Source: Deltaproteobacteria bacterium
GTDB lineage: Bacteria > Desulfobacterota > Binatia > Binatales > Binataceae
DNA length: 16,085 bases
Direction: 5' to 3'
Assembly (NCBI GenBank): GCA_021786815.1
Contig: JAJYMR010000194.1
Span: 1-16,085, forward strand
Numbering within the stretch: position 1 is the stretch's first letter; every line of letters begins with the position of its first letter. Both the position numbers and the translations under genes were made by a program. Shown here piece by piece: positions 7,757 to 16,085 of this stretch. The notes beneath the pieces are model-generated. The model was given only the letters and a program-made list of their open reading frames with translations, was not told where the DNA came from and made no database searches.

Positions 7757-7777
7757 ATCGACCTCCGTCCCGCGCAA

Positions 7778-7815
7778 CTGGACGTCGCGGGTTCGATCCC
7801 CGCCGCCCGCTCCAG
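7778..7815 (+). repeat. direct repeat copy 2 (attR-like), orphan 3' fragment of tRNA-Gly
   Basis: This is identical over 38 bases to 7016-7053 but lacks the 5' half of the tRNA: upstream DNA diverges except for a short CAA. It cannot encode a functional tRNA. It marks the right edge of the islet, 73 bases before the end of the methyltransferase gene. Confidence 0.85.
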
Positions 7816-7888
7816 CAGAGCGCATCGTAAAATCAGTGGATTGCGACGAGCGGCGGGTTGTCCGGCGGCGGTTGCCCCTTCGCCTTCT

Positions 7889-8710
7889 TTATCGCGGCTT
7901 TACGAACTTGAGCGTCATGCGATTGCTCTCGCCGATCGCGAGATACTTCGCGCGGTCCTTGTTGCCCAGACGCAAGGTCGGTGGCAGCGTCCACACTCCG
8001 GCGGGATGGTTGGTGTCGTCCTTCGGATTGGCATTAATGTCCGACTGCGCGACCAGTTTGAAGCCGGCTTTCTCTGCGAGGCTTATCATCTCGCTCGGCC
8101 GCACGTAGCCGGACATCGCTTTCGGATCATACGGGAGGTTGGGGCGCGCGGCGTGATCGACGACGCCAAGAATTCCTCCCGGCTTGAGCACGCGATAGAA
8201 CGCCTGGAAATAAGGCTCCGCGGCGTCCGGTCCGCCGCGCAGCCAATCGTGGACGTTACGAAACGTCAGCACCATATCCGCCGAGCCCGGCGGCGCGATT
8301 TCGGTCTTTTCGGGCGGAGCCAGTTCGGTGACGATTATCTTTCCGTACACGGCGGGATCCGCGGCCAGCTTTGAGTGGAATTTTTCCTTGTCGCGCGGCG
8401 AGATCGCCTCGTAAAGCTTTCCATGATCGCGAAGGAAAGGAGCGAGAATCTCCGTGTACCATCCCTGCGCGCCCGGCCAAATCTCGACCACGGTCATGTT
8501 GGGCTTGATCCCGAAAAAGGTCAGAGTCTGCACCGGATGGCGGTAGCGATCACGAGCCTTGTGCGCTGCTGAGCGTTGCGGACCGTTAAGGATAGCGGTG
8601 AGCTGCGCGGCGGCGCTCGCATCTTCGGCGGCCGTTGTCGGCCTCGCGAGGCCGAGCGCAAGCAGGCCGGCAACAGCAATCGTCGCAAGGGCGATTTTGG
8701 TCTTCCTCAT
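7889..8710 (-). CDS. predicted class I SAM-dependent methyltransferase with signal peptide
   Basis: This 273-residue protein resembles the predicted methyltransferases of COG4798. Motif I is present in the family's form, VVEIWPGAQGW (74-84). A later strand-helix RNVHDW (151-156) and the post-core motif YRVLKPGGILGVVDH (172-186) are also typical. Residues 1-27 look like a Sec signal peptide (MRKTK, hydrophobic core, then TTAA). ATG 8710 is supported by GGGAG on the coding strand and by this signal; the frame extends upstream to an ATG at 8950 without good support. The substrate is unknown. An exported SAM enzyme is puzzling because SAM is not normally available in the periplasm, so the protein may keep the fold with another role. 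It is divergent from the kdp genes. Confidence 0.85.
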   Translation of the reverse strand: MRKTKIALATIAVAGLLALGLARPTTAAEDASAAAQLTAILNGPQRSAAHKARDRYRHPVQTLTFFGIKPNMTVVEIWPGAQGWYTEILAPFLRDHGKLYEAISPRDKEKFHSKLAADPAVYGKIIVTELAPPEKTEIAPPGSADMVLTFRNVHDWLRGGPDAAEPYFQAFYRVLKPGGILGVVDHAARPNLPYDPKAMSGYVRPSEMISLAEKAGFKLVAQSDINANPKDDTNHPAGVWTLPPTLRLGNKDRAKYLAIGESNRMTLKFVKPR

Positions 8711-9023
8711 CGTGGCTAACTCCCTTCGGTATCTGGCGTAGCGCAAATTCTCTCGTCCGGGCAACGTAAGGCTTGCGCCACACTTGCCAATCAGGCGAAC
8801 GATCCAGACCCGATTCGGCCGTCGCCCACTCGGACCCGACCTCGATTTCGTCGCGCTCAAGGGTGGCACGGCGAGATGCGGTCGCTGCCGGGTGTGCCCT
8901 TTGGATACTGCAATTTGCACGGTCGGGTCGTGCAACGTGAAAATTGCCAAGTGCTCGTCGGTGAAAATCCCTTGTGTTTGGGCGGCGTCTCATAGGCACG
9001 GAAACTGCTGCTCGCTTGATGGC
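8711..9023. other. divergent intergenic region between the methyltransferase and kdp genes
   Basis: About 310 bases with no gene. It must carry the kdp promoter to the right and probably a promoter for the - strand gene to the left. The clearest signal is the nested inverted repeat at 8910-8947, listed separately. No unambiguous -35/-10 pair was identified. Confidence 0.5.
8910..8947 (+). promoter_or_regulatory. nested inverted repeats, candidate operator of the kdp operon
   Basis: Two concentric perfect inverted repeats share roughly the same centre: outer arms GCAATTT (8910-8916) and AAATTGC (8941-8947), inner arms TTGCACG (8915-8921) and CGTGCAA (8929-8935). They end about 76 bases before the first kdp-associated ORF. 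The position suits a regulator site such as KdpE, but the sequence was not matched to a known consensus. Confidence 0.4.
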
Positions 9024-9110
9024 ATGCTGATGGACCTCATTTTCATTGCCGGGAGTGTCCTCTTTTTTGGAATTTCTCTCGCCTACGTATGGGGATGCGC
9101 CCAGCTATGA
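9024..9110 (+). CDS. tiny single-span membrane protein at the head of the kdp operon
   Basis: A 28-residue ORF (26 if the second ATG at 9030 is used) that is almost one hydrophobic helix and ends with LAYVWGCAQL. Small proteins of this kind occur ahead of kdpF or kdpA in other bacteria. The TGA stop overlaps the ATG of kdpF (ATGA at 9107-9110), which indicates translational coupling and argues that it is expressed. The ribosome site is weak. It could be an accessory subunit of the pump or only a leader that couples translation. No name is assigned. Confidence 0.55.
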   Translation: MLMDLIFIAGSVLFFGISLAYVWGCAQL

Positions 9111-9199
9111 GCACCTGGGAACTGGTTATGGGAGTGGTGCTCGCAGTCGGGCTGACCGCGTACCTGGTGTACGCGATGCTCCGTCCGGAAAAGTTCTAG
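9107..9199 (+). CDS. kdpF: potassium-transporting ATPase small subunit KdpF
   Basis: A 30-residue single-helix protein with the usual KdpF layout: a short polar start, a hydrophobic span ending LTAYLVYAML, and a C-terminal RPEKF tail characteristic of the family. In the Kdp complex KdpF stabilises the assembled pump in the inner membrane. It starts within the stop of the preceding tiny ORF and ends 15 bases before the kdpA start. Annotation pipelines often miss it because of its size. Confidence 0.88.
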   Translation: MSTWELVMGVVLAVGLTAYLVYAMLRPEKF

Positions 9200-9214
9200 C
9201 CCTGGAGAACATCT

Positions 9215-10942
<1,728 letters not shown>

Positions 10943-10961
10943 CCACGGGACAGATATTCCA

Positions 10962-13001
10962 ATGGCTCAACGCAAACAAACGGCGCTCTGGGAACCCACG
11001 ATCGTCAAGGGCGCGCTGATAAACTCGCTGTACAAGTTCGACCCGCGCATCCAGGCGCGCAACCCGGTGATGTTCGTGGTAGAGGTCACGGCCGCCGCTG
11101 TGACGCTCATCCTGGGCGTGAACCTGTTTCACGGCGGCTCGAAACTCCTGGGCTTCGAGTTGCAAATCGCGCTCTGGCTCTGGTTCACCGTGGCTTTCGC
11201 CAACTTTGCCGAGGCGATGGCCGAGGGACGCGGCAAGGCGCAGGCCGATAACCTGCGCAAGACCCGGACCGAGACCCAGGCTCACCTGATTCGAGACGGC
11301 GCCGAGGTGGTTGTGTCGGCGACCTCGCTTCGCCGCGACGACGTCGTGATAGTGCGCGCGAGCGAGGTGATACCGGGCGACGGCACCGTGATCGAGGGTG
11401 TAGCGGCCGTCAACGAGGCGGCGATTACCGGAGAGTCGGCGCCGGTTATCCGCGAAAGCGGCGGCGATCGCAGCGCGGTCACCGGCGGTACCACCGTCAT
11501 CTCGGACTGGATCAAGGTCAAGATAACCGCCAACCCTGGCGAGACGTTCCTCGACCGGATGATAGGCTTGGTCGAAGGCGCGCAGCGTCAGAAGACTCCG
11601 AACGAAATCGCGCTCTCGATCCTGCTGGCGGGGCTCACGATCGTCTTCATGCTCGTGTGCGTGAGCCTCTACCCGTTCGCGCTTTACGGCGGCACGACGC
11701 TGACGCTGCCGGTGCTGGTGGCGCTGCTGGTCTGCCTTATCCCGACCACGATCGGCGGCCTGCTCTCGGCAATCGGGATTGCCGGGATGGATCGCCTCGT
11801 GCAGCACAACGTGCTTGCGATGTCGGGGCGCGCGGTCGAGGCGGCTGGCGACGTGGATACGCTGCTTCTGGACAAGACCGGAACGATCACGCTCGGTAAC
11901 AGGATGGCGGCCGATTTCATCCCGGTTAACGGCGTCGACCCGGCCCAGCTTGCCGAGGCGGCGCAACTTGCTTCGCTCGCCGACGAGACGCCCGAGGGCC
12001 GCTCAATCGTCGTTCTCGCCAAGAACCGGTTCGGACTGAGAGGGCGCGAACTCGCCGAAATCCACGCGAACTTCATTCCCTTTTCCGCGCAGACGCGGAT
12101 GAGCGGCGTTGACTTCGACGGGCGATGTATCCGCAAGGGCGCAAGCGATCGTATCGCCGCGTTCGTGCGCGAGAGCGGTGGCGAGGTTCCGGGCGAACTT
12201 ACCTCGATTGTCGAGGGAATCGGAAAACAGGGCGGCACGCCCCTGGTCGTCGCCGACGGACCGCGTCCGCTCGGCGTGATCTATCTGAAGGACGTCATCA
12301 AGGAAGGAATCCGCGAACGCTTTCACCGGCTGCACGCGATGGGGCTTCGCACGGTGATGATCACCGGCGACAATCCCCTTACCGCCGCGGCTATTGCGAA
12401 GGAATCGGGCGTCGGCGATTTCGTGGCCGAGGCCACTCCCGAGACCAAGCTCAAGATCATCCGCGACGAGCAGGCACAGGGAAAGCTGGTCGCGATGATC
12501 GGCGACGGCACCAACGACGCGCCGGCCCTGGCCCAGGCCGACGTCGGTATCGCGATGAACGCGGGCACCCAGGCGGCGCGCGAGGCCGGCAACATGGTCG
12601 ATCTCGATTCCAATCCGACCAAGATCATGGAAGTGGTCGAGATCGGCAAACAGCTTCTGATCACGCGCGGCGCGCTCACCACCTTTTCGATCGCCAACGA
12701 CGTGGCGAAATACTTCGCAATAATTCCGGCGATGTTCATGGTGGGCTATCCGCAGCTTCAGGCGCTCAACATCATGCATCTGGCGACGCCGCAAAGCGCG
12801 ATTTTGTCAGCCGTCATCTTCAACGCCCTCATCATCATCGCGCTCATCCCGCTGGCGCTGCGGGGCGTGACCTATCGCCCGCTCGGCGCGGCGTCGATTC
12901 TGACGCGAAACCTGCTGATTTACGGACTCGGCGGCGTGATAGTCCCGTTCATCGGCATCAAGGCGATCGACCTTTTGGTCGCGGCGCTTCATCTGGCATA
13001 G
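10962..13001 (+). CDS. kdpB: potassium-transporting P-type ATPase subunit B
   Basis: KdpB is the P-type ATPase that powers K+ uptake. The 679-residue protein has the A-domain TGES (156-159), including the serine equivalent to the E. coli residue phosphorylated during inhibition by high K+. It also has the KTPNEIAL segment (211-218), the phosphorylation loop DKTGT (304-308, with D304 the catalytic aspartate) and the hinge motif GDGTNDAP (514-521). ATG 10962 is used, 19 bases after kdpA; an upstream in-frame ATG at 10902 lies inside kdpA and is rejected. The next gene, kdpC, follows after 10 bases. Confidence 0.98.
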   Translation: MAQRKQTALWEPTIVKGALINSLYKFDPRIQARNPVMFVVEVTAAAVTLILGVNLFHGGSKLLGFELQIALWLWFTVAFANFAEAMAEGRGKAQADNLRKTRTETQAHLIRDGAEVVVSATSLRRDDVVIVRASEVIPGDGTVIEGVAAVNEAAITGESAPVIRESGGDRSAVTGGTTVISDWIKVKITANPGETFLDRMIGLVEGAQRQKTPNEIALSILLAGLTIVFMLVCVSLYPFALYGGTTLTLPVLVALLVCLIPTTIGGLLSAIGIAGMDRLVQHNVLAMSGRAVEAAGDVDTLLLDKTGTITLGNRMAADFIPVNGVDPAQLAEAAQLASLADETPEGRSIVVLAKNRFGLRGRELAEIHANFIPFSAQTRMSGVDFDGRCIRKGASDRIAAFVRESGGEVPGELTSIVEGIGKQGGTPLVVADGPRPLGVIYLKDVIKEGIRERFHRLHAMGLRTVMITGDNPLTAAAIAKESGVGDFVAEATPETKLKIIRDEQAQGKLVAMIGDGTNDAPALAQADVGIAMNAGTQAAREAGNMVDLDSNPTKIMEVVEIGKQLLITRGALTTFSIANDVAKYFAIIPAMFMVGYPQLQALNIMHLATPQSAILSAVIFNALIIIALIPLALRGVTYRPLGAASILTRNLLIYGLGGVIVPFIGIKAIDLLVAALHLA

Positions 13002-13011
13002 GACGACGGCG

Positions 13012-13608
13012 ATGAGAATCTGGACCGCGATCAAAATGACGCTGGTGCTCACGTTGCTCACCGGGATCGCCTACCCGGTTCTGATGGTGCTGCTTTCGCA
13101 GGTGCTGTTCCCGTTTCAGGCCAACGGCAGCCTGGTTATGCGCGACGGCCACGTGATCGGTTCGAGCCTTATCGGACAGAATTTCGACGCACCGCGGTAT
13201 TTCCATCCCCGGCCCTCCGCGGCGGGCGACAAGGGCTATGACGCGACCAGTTCGGGCGGTTCCAACCTTGGACCGACCAACAAGGTGCTTATCAAGGACA
13301 TCCACGCGCGGCTTGCGAAGGTGCTTGCCGCAAATCCGGGCGTCTCGGCGGGCCAGGTTCCCGTTGACCTGGTGACCGCGTCGGGAAGCGGACTCGATCC
13401 GGACATCAGCCCCGCGGCGGCGGAAATACAGATTGCGCGCGTCGCAAAGGTGCGCGGAATCGAAGCGGCTGAGGTCGCGCGCCTGGTGCGCAAATATACC
13501 CGGGCGCGATGGCTTGGGATTTTCGGCGAACCGCGCGTCAACGTCCTGAGGCTCAACCTCGCTCTGGACGCCCTGAAACCGGGCGAAGGCGCGTCGAACC
13601 GCGATTAG
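13012..13608 (+). CDS. kdpC: potassium-transporting ATPase subunit C
   Basis: This 198-residue KdpC subunit has one N-terminal membrane helix (about 8-33) and a periplasmic domain. Family hallmarks are GSSLIGQNF followed by FHPRPSAAG and the SSGGSNLGPTN segment, then DLVTASGSGLDPDISP. KdpC contacts KdpA and is needed for assembly and nucleotide-coupled transport. It is tightly linked to kdpB. A 12-base perfect palindrome (GCCGGCGCCGGC, 13610-13621) comes directly after the stop codon and might attenuate transcription into the regulatory genes. Confidence 0.97.
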   Translation: MRIWTAIKMTLVLTLLTGIAYPVLMVLLSQVLFPFQANGSLVMRDGHVIGSSLIGQNFDAPRYFHPRPSAAGDKGYDATSSGGSNLGPTNKVLIKDIHARLAKVLAANPGVSAGQVPVDLVTASGSGLDPDISPAAAEIQIARVAKVRGIEAAEVARLVRKYTRARWLGIFGEPRVNVLRLNLALDALKPGEGASNRD

Positions 13609-13693
13609 CGCCGGCGCCGGCCCCCGGATTTTGCGGGCTCGGGCGACAGGATAAGCTTGATCAGGAGGCCATCGGTAGCCGAAAAACATCTGC

Positions 13694-14848
13694 ATGAAGA
13701 ACGACGAGCGTCCTGAGCCGGAAACTTTCCTGGATCTGGTCGCGCAGCCGCTCAAAGGGCGGCTCAAAATATACGTCGGCGCCGCCGCGGGCGTCGGCAA
13801 AACGTGGCGGATGCTCGAGGAGGCGCATCAGCTTCGTGCCAAGGGCGCCGATGTCGTGCTCGGGCTCGTCGAAACCCACGGCCGCGCCGAGACGGCGGAA
13901 AAGATCGGCGACCTCGAGGTAATCCCGCGCCGCAAGCTCGAATATCGCGGCGTGATTCTCGAGGAGATGGACCTCGATGCGATTCTGGCGCGCAAGCCTG
14001 AGATCGCAATCGTCGATGAGCTGGCTCATACCAACGCGCCGGGCTCGCGTCATGAAAAACGCTACCAGGACGTCGAGGAATTGCTCGCCGGCGGTATCAA
14101 CGTCATCACCGCGATGAATATCCAGCACGTCGAGAGCCTGAATCCGCTCATAAAGCGCATGACGGGCGTTGACGTGCGAGAGACCGTGCCGGATTCGCTT
14201 CTGATCCGGGCGGACCAGATCGTCAACGTTGACGTGACGGTCGAGGCGCTGCGCGAGCGCCTGCGCGAGGGAAAAATCTATCCGGCCTCGCAGATCGAGC
14301 ACGCGCTGAAGAATTTCTTCAAGCCGAGCAACCTCGCCTCGCTGCGCGAACTCTCCCTGCGCGAGATTGCGCGCGGGTTGAGCCGCCAGCGCGAGGACCG
14401 CGAGGCGCTCAGACGCGAAGGCGGACGCCGTCCCGAGGTCACCGAGCGCGTGATGGTCGGGCTATCATCGAATCCGGCGGAAGCCGGAACCCTTCTGCGC
14501 AAGGCATCGCGTATCGCGGGCCAACTCAACGCCGACTGGTACGCGGTGCACGTCGAAACCCCGGCCGAATCGATCCGGAAGATCAAAACCGCCGATTTCG
14601 TCACTCTGCTCGACAATATCAACCTCGCCAGCGATCTCGGCGCCGAAACCGTGTGGCTCAAGGCCGACGACGTGGTCAAGGCGATGCTGGACTTCGCGCG
14701 CGAGAAGGGGGTTACCAAGATTATCGTAGGCCGGAGCCATCAGCCGATATGGCGCCGATGGCTGCGCGGAGACATACCACTTCGGCTTATCGCGCAGGCC
14801 AGCGACTTCGACGTCGAAATCACCAGCGACGAGGCCGAAAAGCAATGA
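13694..14848 (+). CDS. kdpD: short KdpD: sensor domain and USP-like domain without a kinase
   Basis: This 384-residue protein corresponds to only the cytoplasmic N-terminal part of KdpD. The KdpD domain (about 22-230) carries Walker A GAAAGVGKT (29-37, Ala where Pro is usual) and the Walker B-like IAIVDELAHTNAPGSRH (104-120). A universal-stress-like domain follows (about 251-378: RVMVGLSSN, then TKIIVGRSHQPIWRRWLRGDIP). The four membrane helices and the histidine kinase of full-length KdpD (about 890 residues) are absent. The stop overlaps the next gene by ATGA. ATG 13694 is the only in-frame ATG after a TAG at 13676, but it lacks a close ribosome site: AGGAGG at 13663-13668 is 25 bases away. 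It probably senses K+ or a nucleotide and passes the signal to the separate kinase. Confidence 0.93.
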   Translation: MKNDERPEPETFLDLVAQPLKGRLKIYVGAAAGVGKTWRMLEEAHQLRAKGADVVLGLVETHGRAETAEKIGDLEVIPRRKLEYRGVILEEMDLDAILARKPEIAIVDELAHTNAPGSRHEKRYQDVEELLAGGINVITAMNIQHVESLNPLIKRMTGVDVRETVPDSLLIRADQIVNVDVTVEALRERLREGKIYPASQIEHALKNFFKPSNLASLRELSLREIARGLSRQREDREALRREGGRRPEVTERVMVGLSSNPAEAGTLLRKASRIAGQLNADWYAVHVETPAESIRKIKTADFVTLLDNINLASDLGAETVWLKADDVVKAMLDFAREKGVTKIIVGRSHQPIWRRWLRGDIPLRLIAQASDFDVEITSDEAEKQ

Positions 14849-16085
14849 TCGGCAAGCCCTCGTTGCGAAGCCGGATCCGCAACGGCACCCTGCTCCTGGT
14901 CCTGCTTGCGGTTGGCCTTGGCGTGTACGCGTTGCCCCGGGTTTATGAACTCGGCGGCGCCATCCGGAAGACCCTTTACCGCAACTACGTCAGTATCGAA
15001 GCCGCCCAGCACATGCACGCCGCGCTTCACGAGTTGCAGATCGCGGAGCTCGAAGGCAATGCTTCCCAGGCCTTGCCCGCCGCGCGAAGCCGATTCATGC
15101 ACTGGATGGACATCGAGAAGCACGATTTCACCGAGCCTGGCGAGCCCGAGCTTGCCCGCGATATCGAGGCGCGTGGCCGCCGCCTGTTCGGCGAGATCGC
15201 CGCTTCGCCCGCCGGCGCGCGTCACGACCAGGAATTTGCCGAACTGCACGCGCGGCTCGACGACCTTGTGGCGATAAACGAGGCCGCGATGTTCAGGGCG
15301 GACAGCCGCGCGATGGAGCTTGGACAGCGGCTTACCTACGAGTTCGCGGTGGGCCTGATCGGGTTGTTCCTGACCGGCGCGGTCTTGTCCTGGGGGCTTG
15401 GCCTCGCGTTGTCCAGGCCGCTTACGGAGCTGGCGGAACGGCTGCGCGGCGTAAGCCAGCGCAAGTCCGAGGTGCGGCTCGGACCGCAGCGCCTGGAGGA
15501 GCTTGACGCCGTCGCGCGCGAGTTCAACCAGATGGCGGAGCGCCTGGAGCAATACGAAAAGCTCAACGTCGAGCGCCTGCTCTACGAGAAGAGCAAGATC
15601 GAGGCGATAATCGACGGGCTCGAAGACGGGATTGTCCTGATCGATACGGACGGCCTGGTCACCCATATAAACGAAGTCGCCGCGTTCATCGTCGGCGTGG
15701 AGCCGGCCGAGGCGCTGGGCAGTCCGTTCGACGATCTGAGCAGCAACCATCCGCATTACCTGCGCATCCGCGACGCTCTGCGCCAGATGCGCAAGGCGGA
15801 GCCGGAGGCGCAGCGCGTCGAGGTGCAATTGCACGTGCGCGGCCGCGACCATTCCTACGTGCTGAAGCCGGTCGCGCTTCGGCACAAGGACGGCACCCCG
15901 CTCGGCACGCTGCTGATTCTGCAGGACGTCACCTACCTGCGGGACCAGGATCGCGTCCGCACCAACCTGGTCGCAACGCTCTCGCATGAACTCAGGACGC
16001 CTCTGACTTCGCTTGCGCTCGCGGGCGAGATGCTCTGCCGGCAGAAGGAGCAACTGACTCCGAGACAGGCGGAACTCGCGCGCAC
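14845..16085 (+). CDS. sensor histidine kinase (HAMP-PAS-HisKA), partial at window edge
   Basis: The 413 visible residues begin at ATG 14845, overlapping the kdpD stop (ATGA). The order is transmembrane helix 1 (about 14-30), a mostly helical periplasmic region (31-165), transmembrane helix 2 (about 168-190), HAMP (about 190-243), PAS (about 252-362, with GLEDGIVLIDTDGLVTHIN at 258-276) and the HisKA H-box SHELRTPLTSL with H381. The catalytic ATPase domain lies beyond the window. It supplies the kinase missing from the short KdpD and so probably drives a KdpE-like regulator encoded downstream. Unlike the kinase half of E. coli KdpD, it has its own periplasmic sensor-like region and a PAS domain. 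Confidence 0.93.
   Translation, partial: MIGKPSLRSRIRNGTLLLVLLAVGLGVYALPRVYELGGAIRKTLYRNYVSIEAAQHMHAALHELQIAELEGNASQALPAARSRFMHWMDIEKHDFTEPGEPELARDIEARGRRLFGEIAASPAGARHDQEFAELHARLDDLVAINEAAMFRADSRAMELGQRLTYEFAVGLIGLFLTGAVLSWGLGLALSRPLTELAERLRGVSQRKSEVRLGPQRLEELDAVAREFNQMAERLEQYEKLNVERLLYEKSKIEAIIDGLEDGIVLIDTDGLVTHINEVAAFIVGVEPAEALGSPFDDLSSNHPHYLRIRDALRQMRKAEPEAQRVEVQLHVRGRDHSYVLKPVALRHKDGTPLGTLLILQDVTYLRDQDRVRTNLVATLSHELRTPLTSLALAGEMLCRQKEQLTPRQAELAR

Larger units (their letters stand above)
7054..7815 (+). mobile_element. 762-bp tRNA-bounded islet carrying only a toxin-antitoxin pair
   Basis: The DNA between the two 38-bp tRNA-derived repeats, plus the second copy, has the layout of an element integrated at a tRNA 3' end: an intact tRNA at the left junction and a displaced 3' fragment at the right. 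The payload is a DUF433 gene and a DUF5615 gene filling most of the space, with no integrase, excisionase or other gene. It may be a non-autonomous element moved in trans, or the remnant of a larger island after deletion. A partly deleted tandem tRNA-Gly gene is an alternative explanation for the second copy. Confidence 0.55.

Noticed and set aside
7778..7815. Second tRNA-Gly gene
   Set aside because: Only the 3' part is present; there is no D-arm, anticodon loop or 5' acceptor strand, so it cannot fold as a tRNA.
7439..7825. Open frame on the - strand starting in the second tRNA repeat (GAGGGDRTRDVQL)
   Set aside because: Another tRNA-derived artefact that continues antisense through the DUF5615 gene.
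12125..13015. Alternative + strand frame of 296 residues inside kdpB
   Set aside because: Its Arg/Gly/His-rich composition and full overlap with the conserved KdpB catalytic region mark it as a shadow.
14740..16053. Long - strand open frame of 437 residues at the right edge
   Set aside because: It is antisense to the histidine kinase, whose H-box, PAS and HAMP order are clear on the + strand.

Overview
This is a high-GC bacterial chromosomal window. The organism is probably Gram-negative: it has exported Tat and Sec substrates, a DUF1329 pair (a family mostly seen in proteobacteria-like genomes that metabolise lipids or hydrocarbons) and a KdpFABC potassium pump. No ribosomal or other phylogenetic marker is present. 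A deltaproteobacterial or Binatota-like lineage would fit the gene mix, but that is a weak inference.

Left part (1-5436, all + strand): two Tat-exported DUF1329 proteins lie in tandem (279-1664 and 2327-3709). They are about 70% identical over their first 390 residues by hand count, and each is followed by a strong GC hairpin. Next come a secreted pentapeptide-repeat protein (4036-4791) and a membrane-anchored protein built from about five degenerate beta-type repeats (4912-5436). A convergent gene on the - strand (5478-6734) encodes a secreted seven-repeat Kelch-type propeller. Nearly everything in this part is exported, so it reads as an envelope or periplasm region.

Middle (6978-7815): an intact tRNA-Gly(CCC) gene is followed by a very small islet. 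The last 38 bp of the tRNA region (7016-7053) recur exactly at 7778-7815, 762 bp downstream. The DNA between holds only a DUF433 antitoxin gene and an overlapping DUF5615 PIN-like toxin gene, with no integrase. This looks like a minimal tRNA-targeted integrative element, or the relic of a larger one, whose only cargo is an addiction module. A - strand gene (7889-8710) then encodes a predicted SAM-dependent methyltransferase that carries a signal peptide.

Right part (9024-16085, + strand): a kdp operon. It begins with a tiny membrane ORF, followed by kdpF, kdpA, kdpB and kdpC, all with intact signature motifs for a high-affinity ATP-driven K+ pump. The regulator is split. kdpD (13694-14848) holds only the N-terminal ATP-binding sensor domain and the universal-stress-like domain. 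It overlaps by ATGA a separate transmembrane HAMP-PAS histidine kinase (14845 onward) that runs off the window. A KdpE-type response regulator would be expected next but is not visible.
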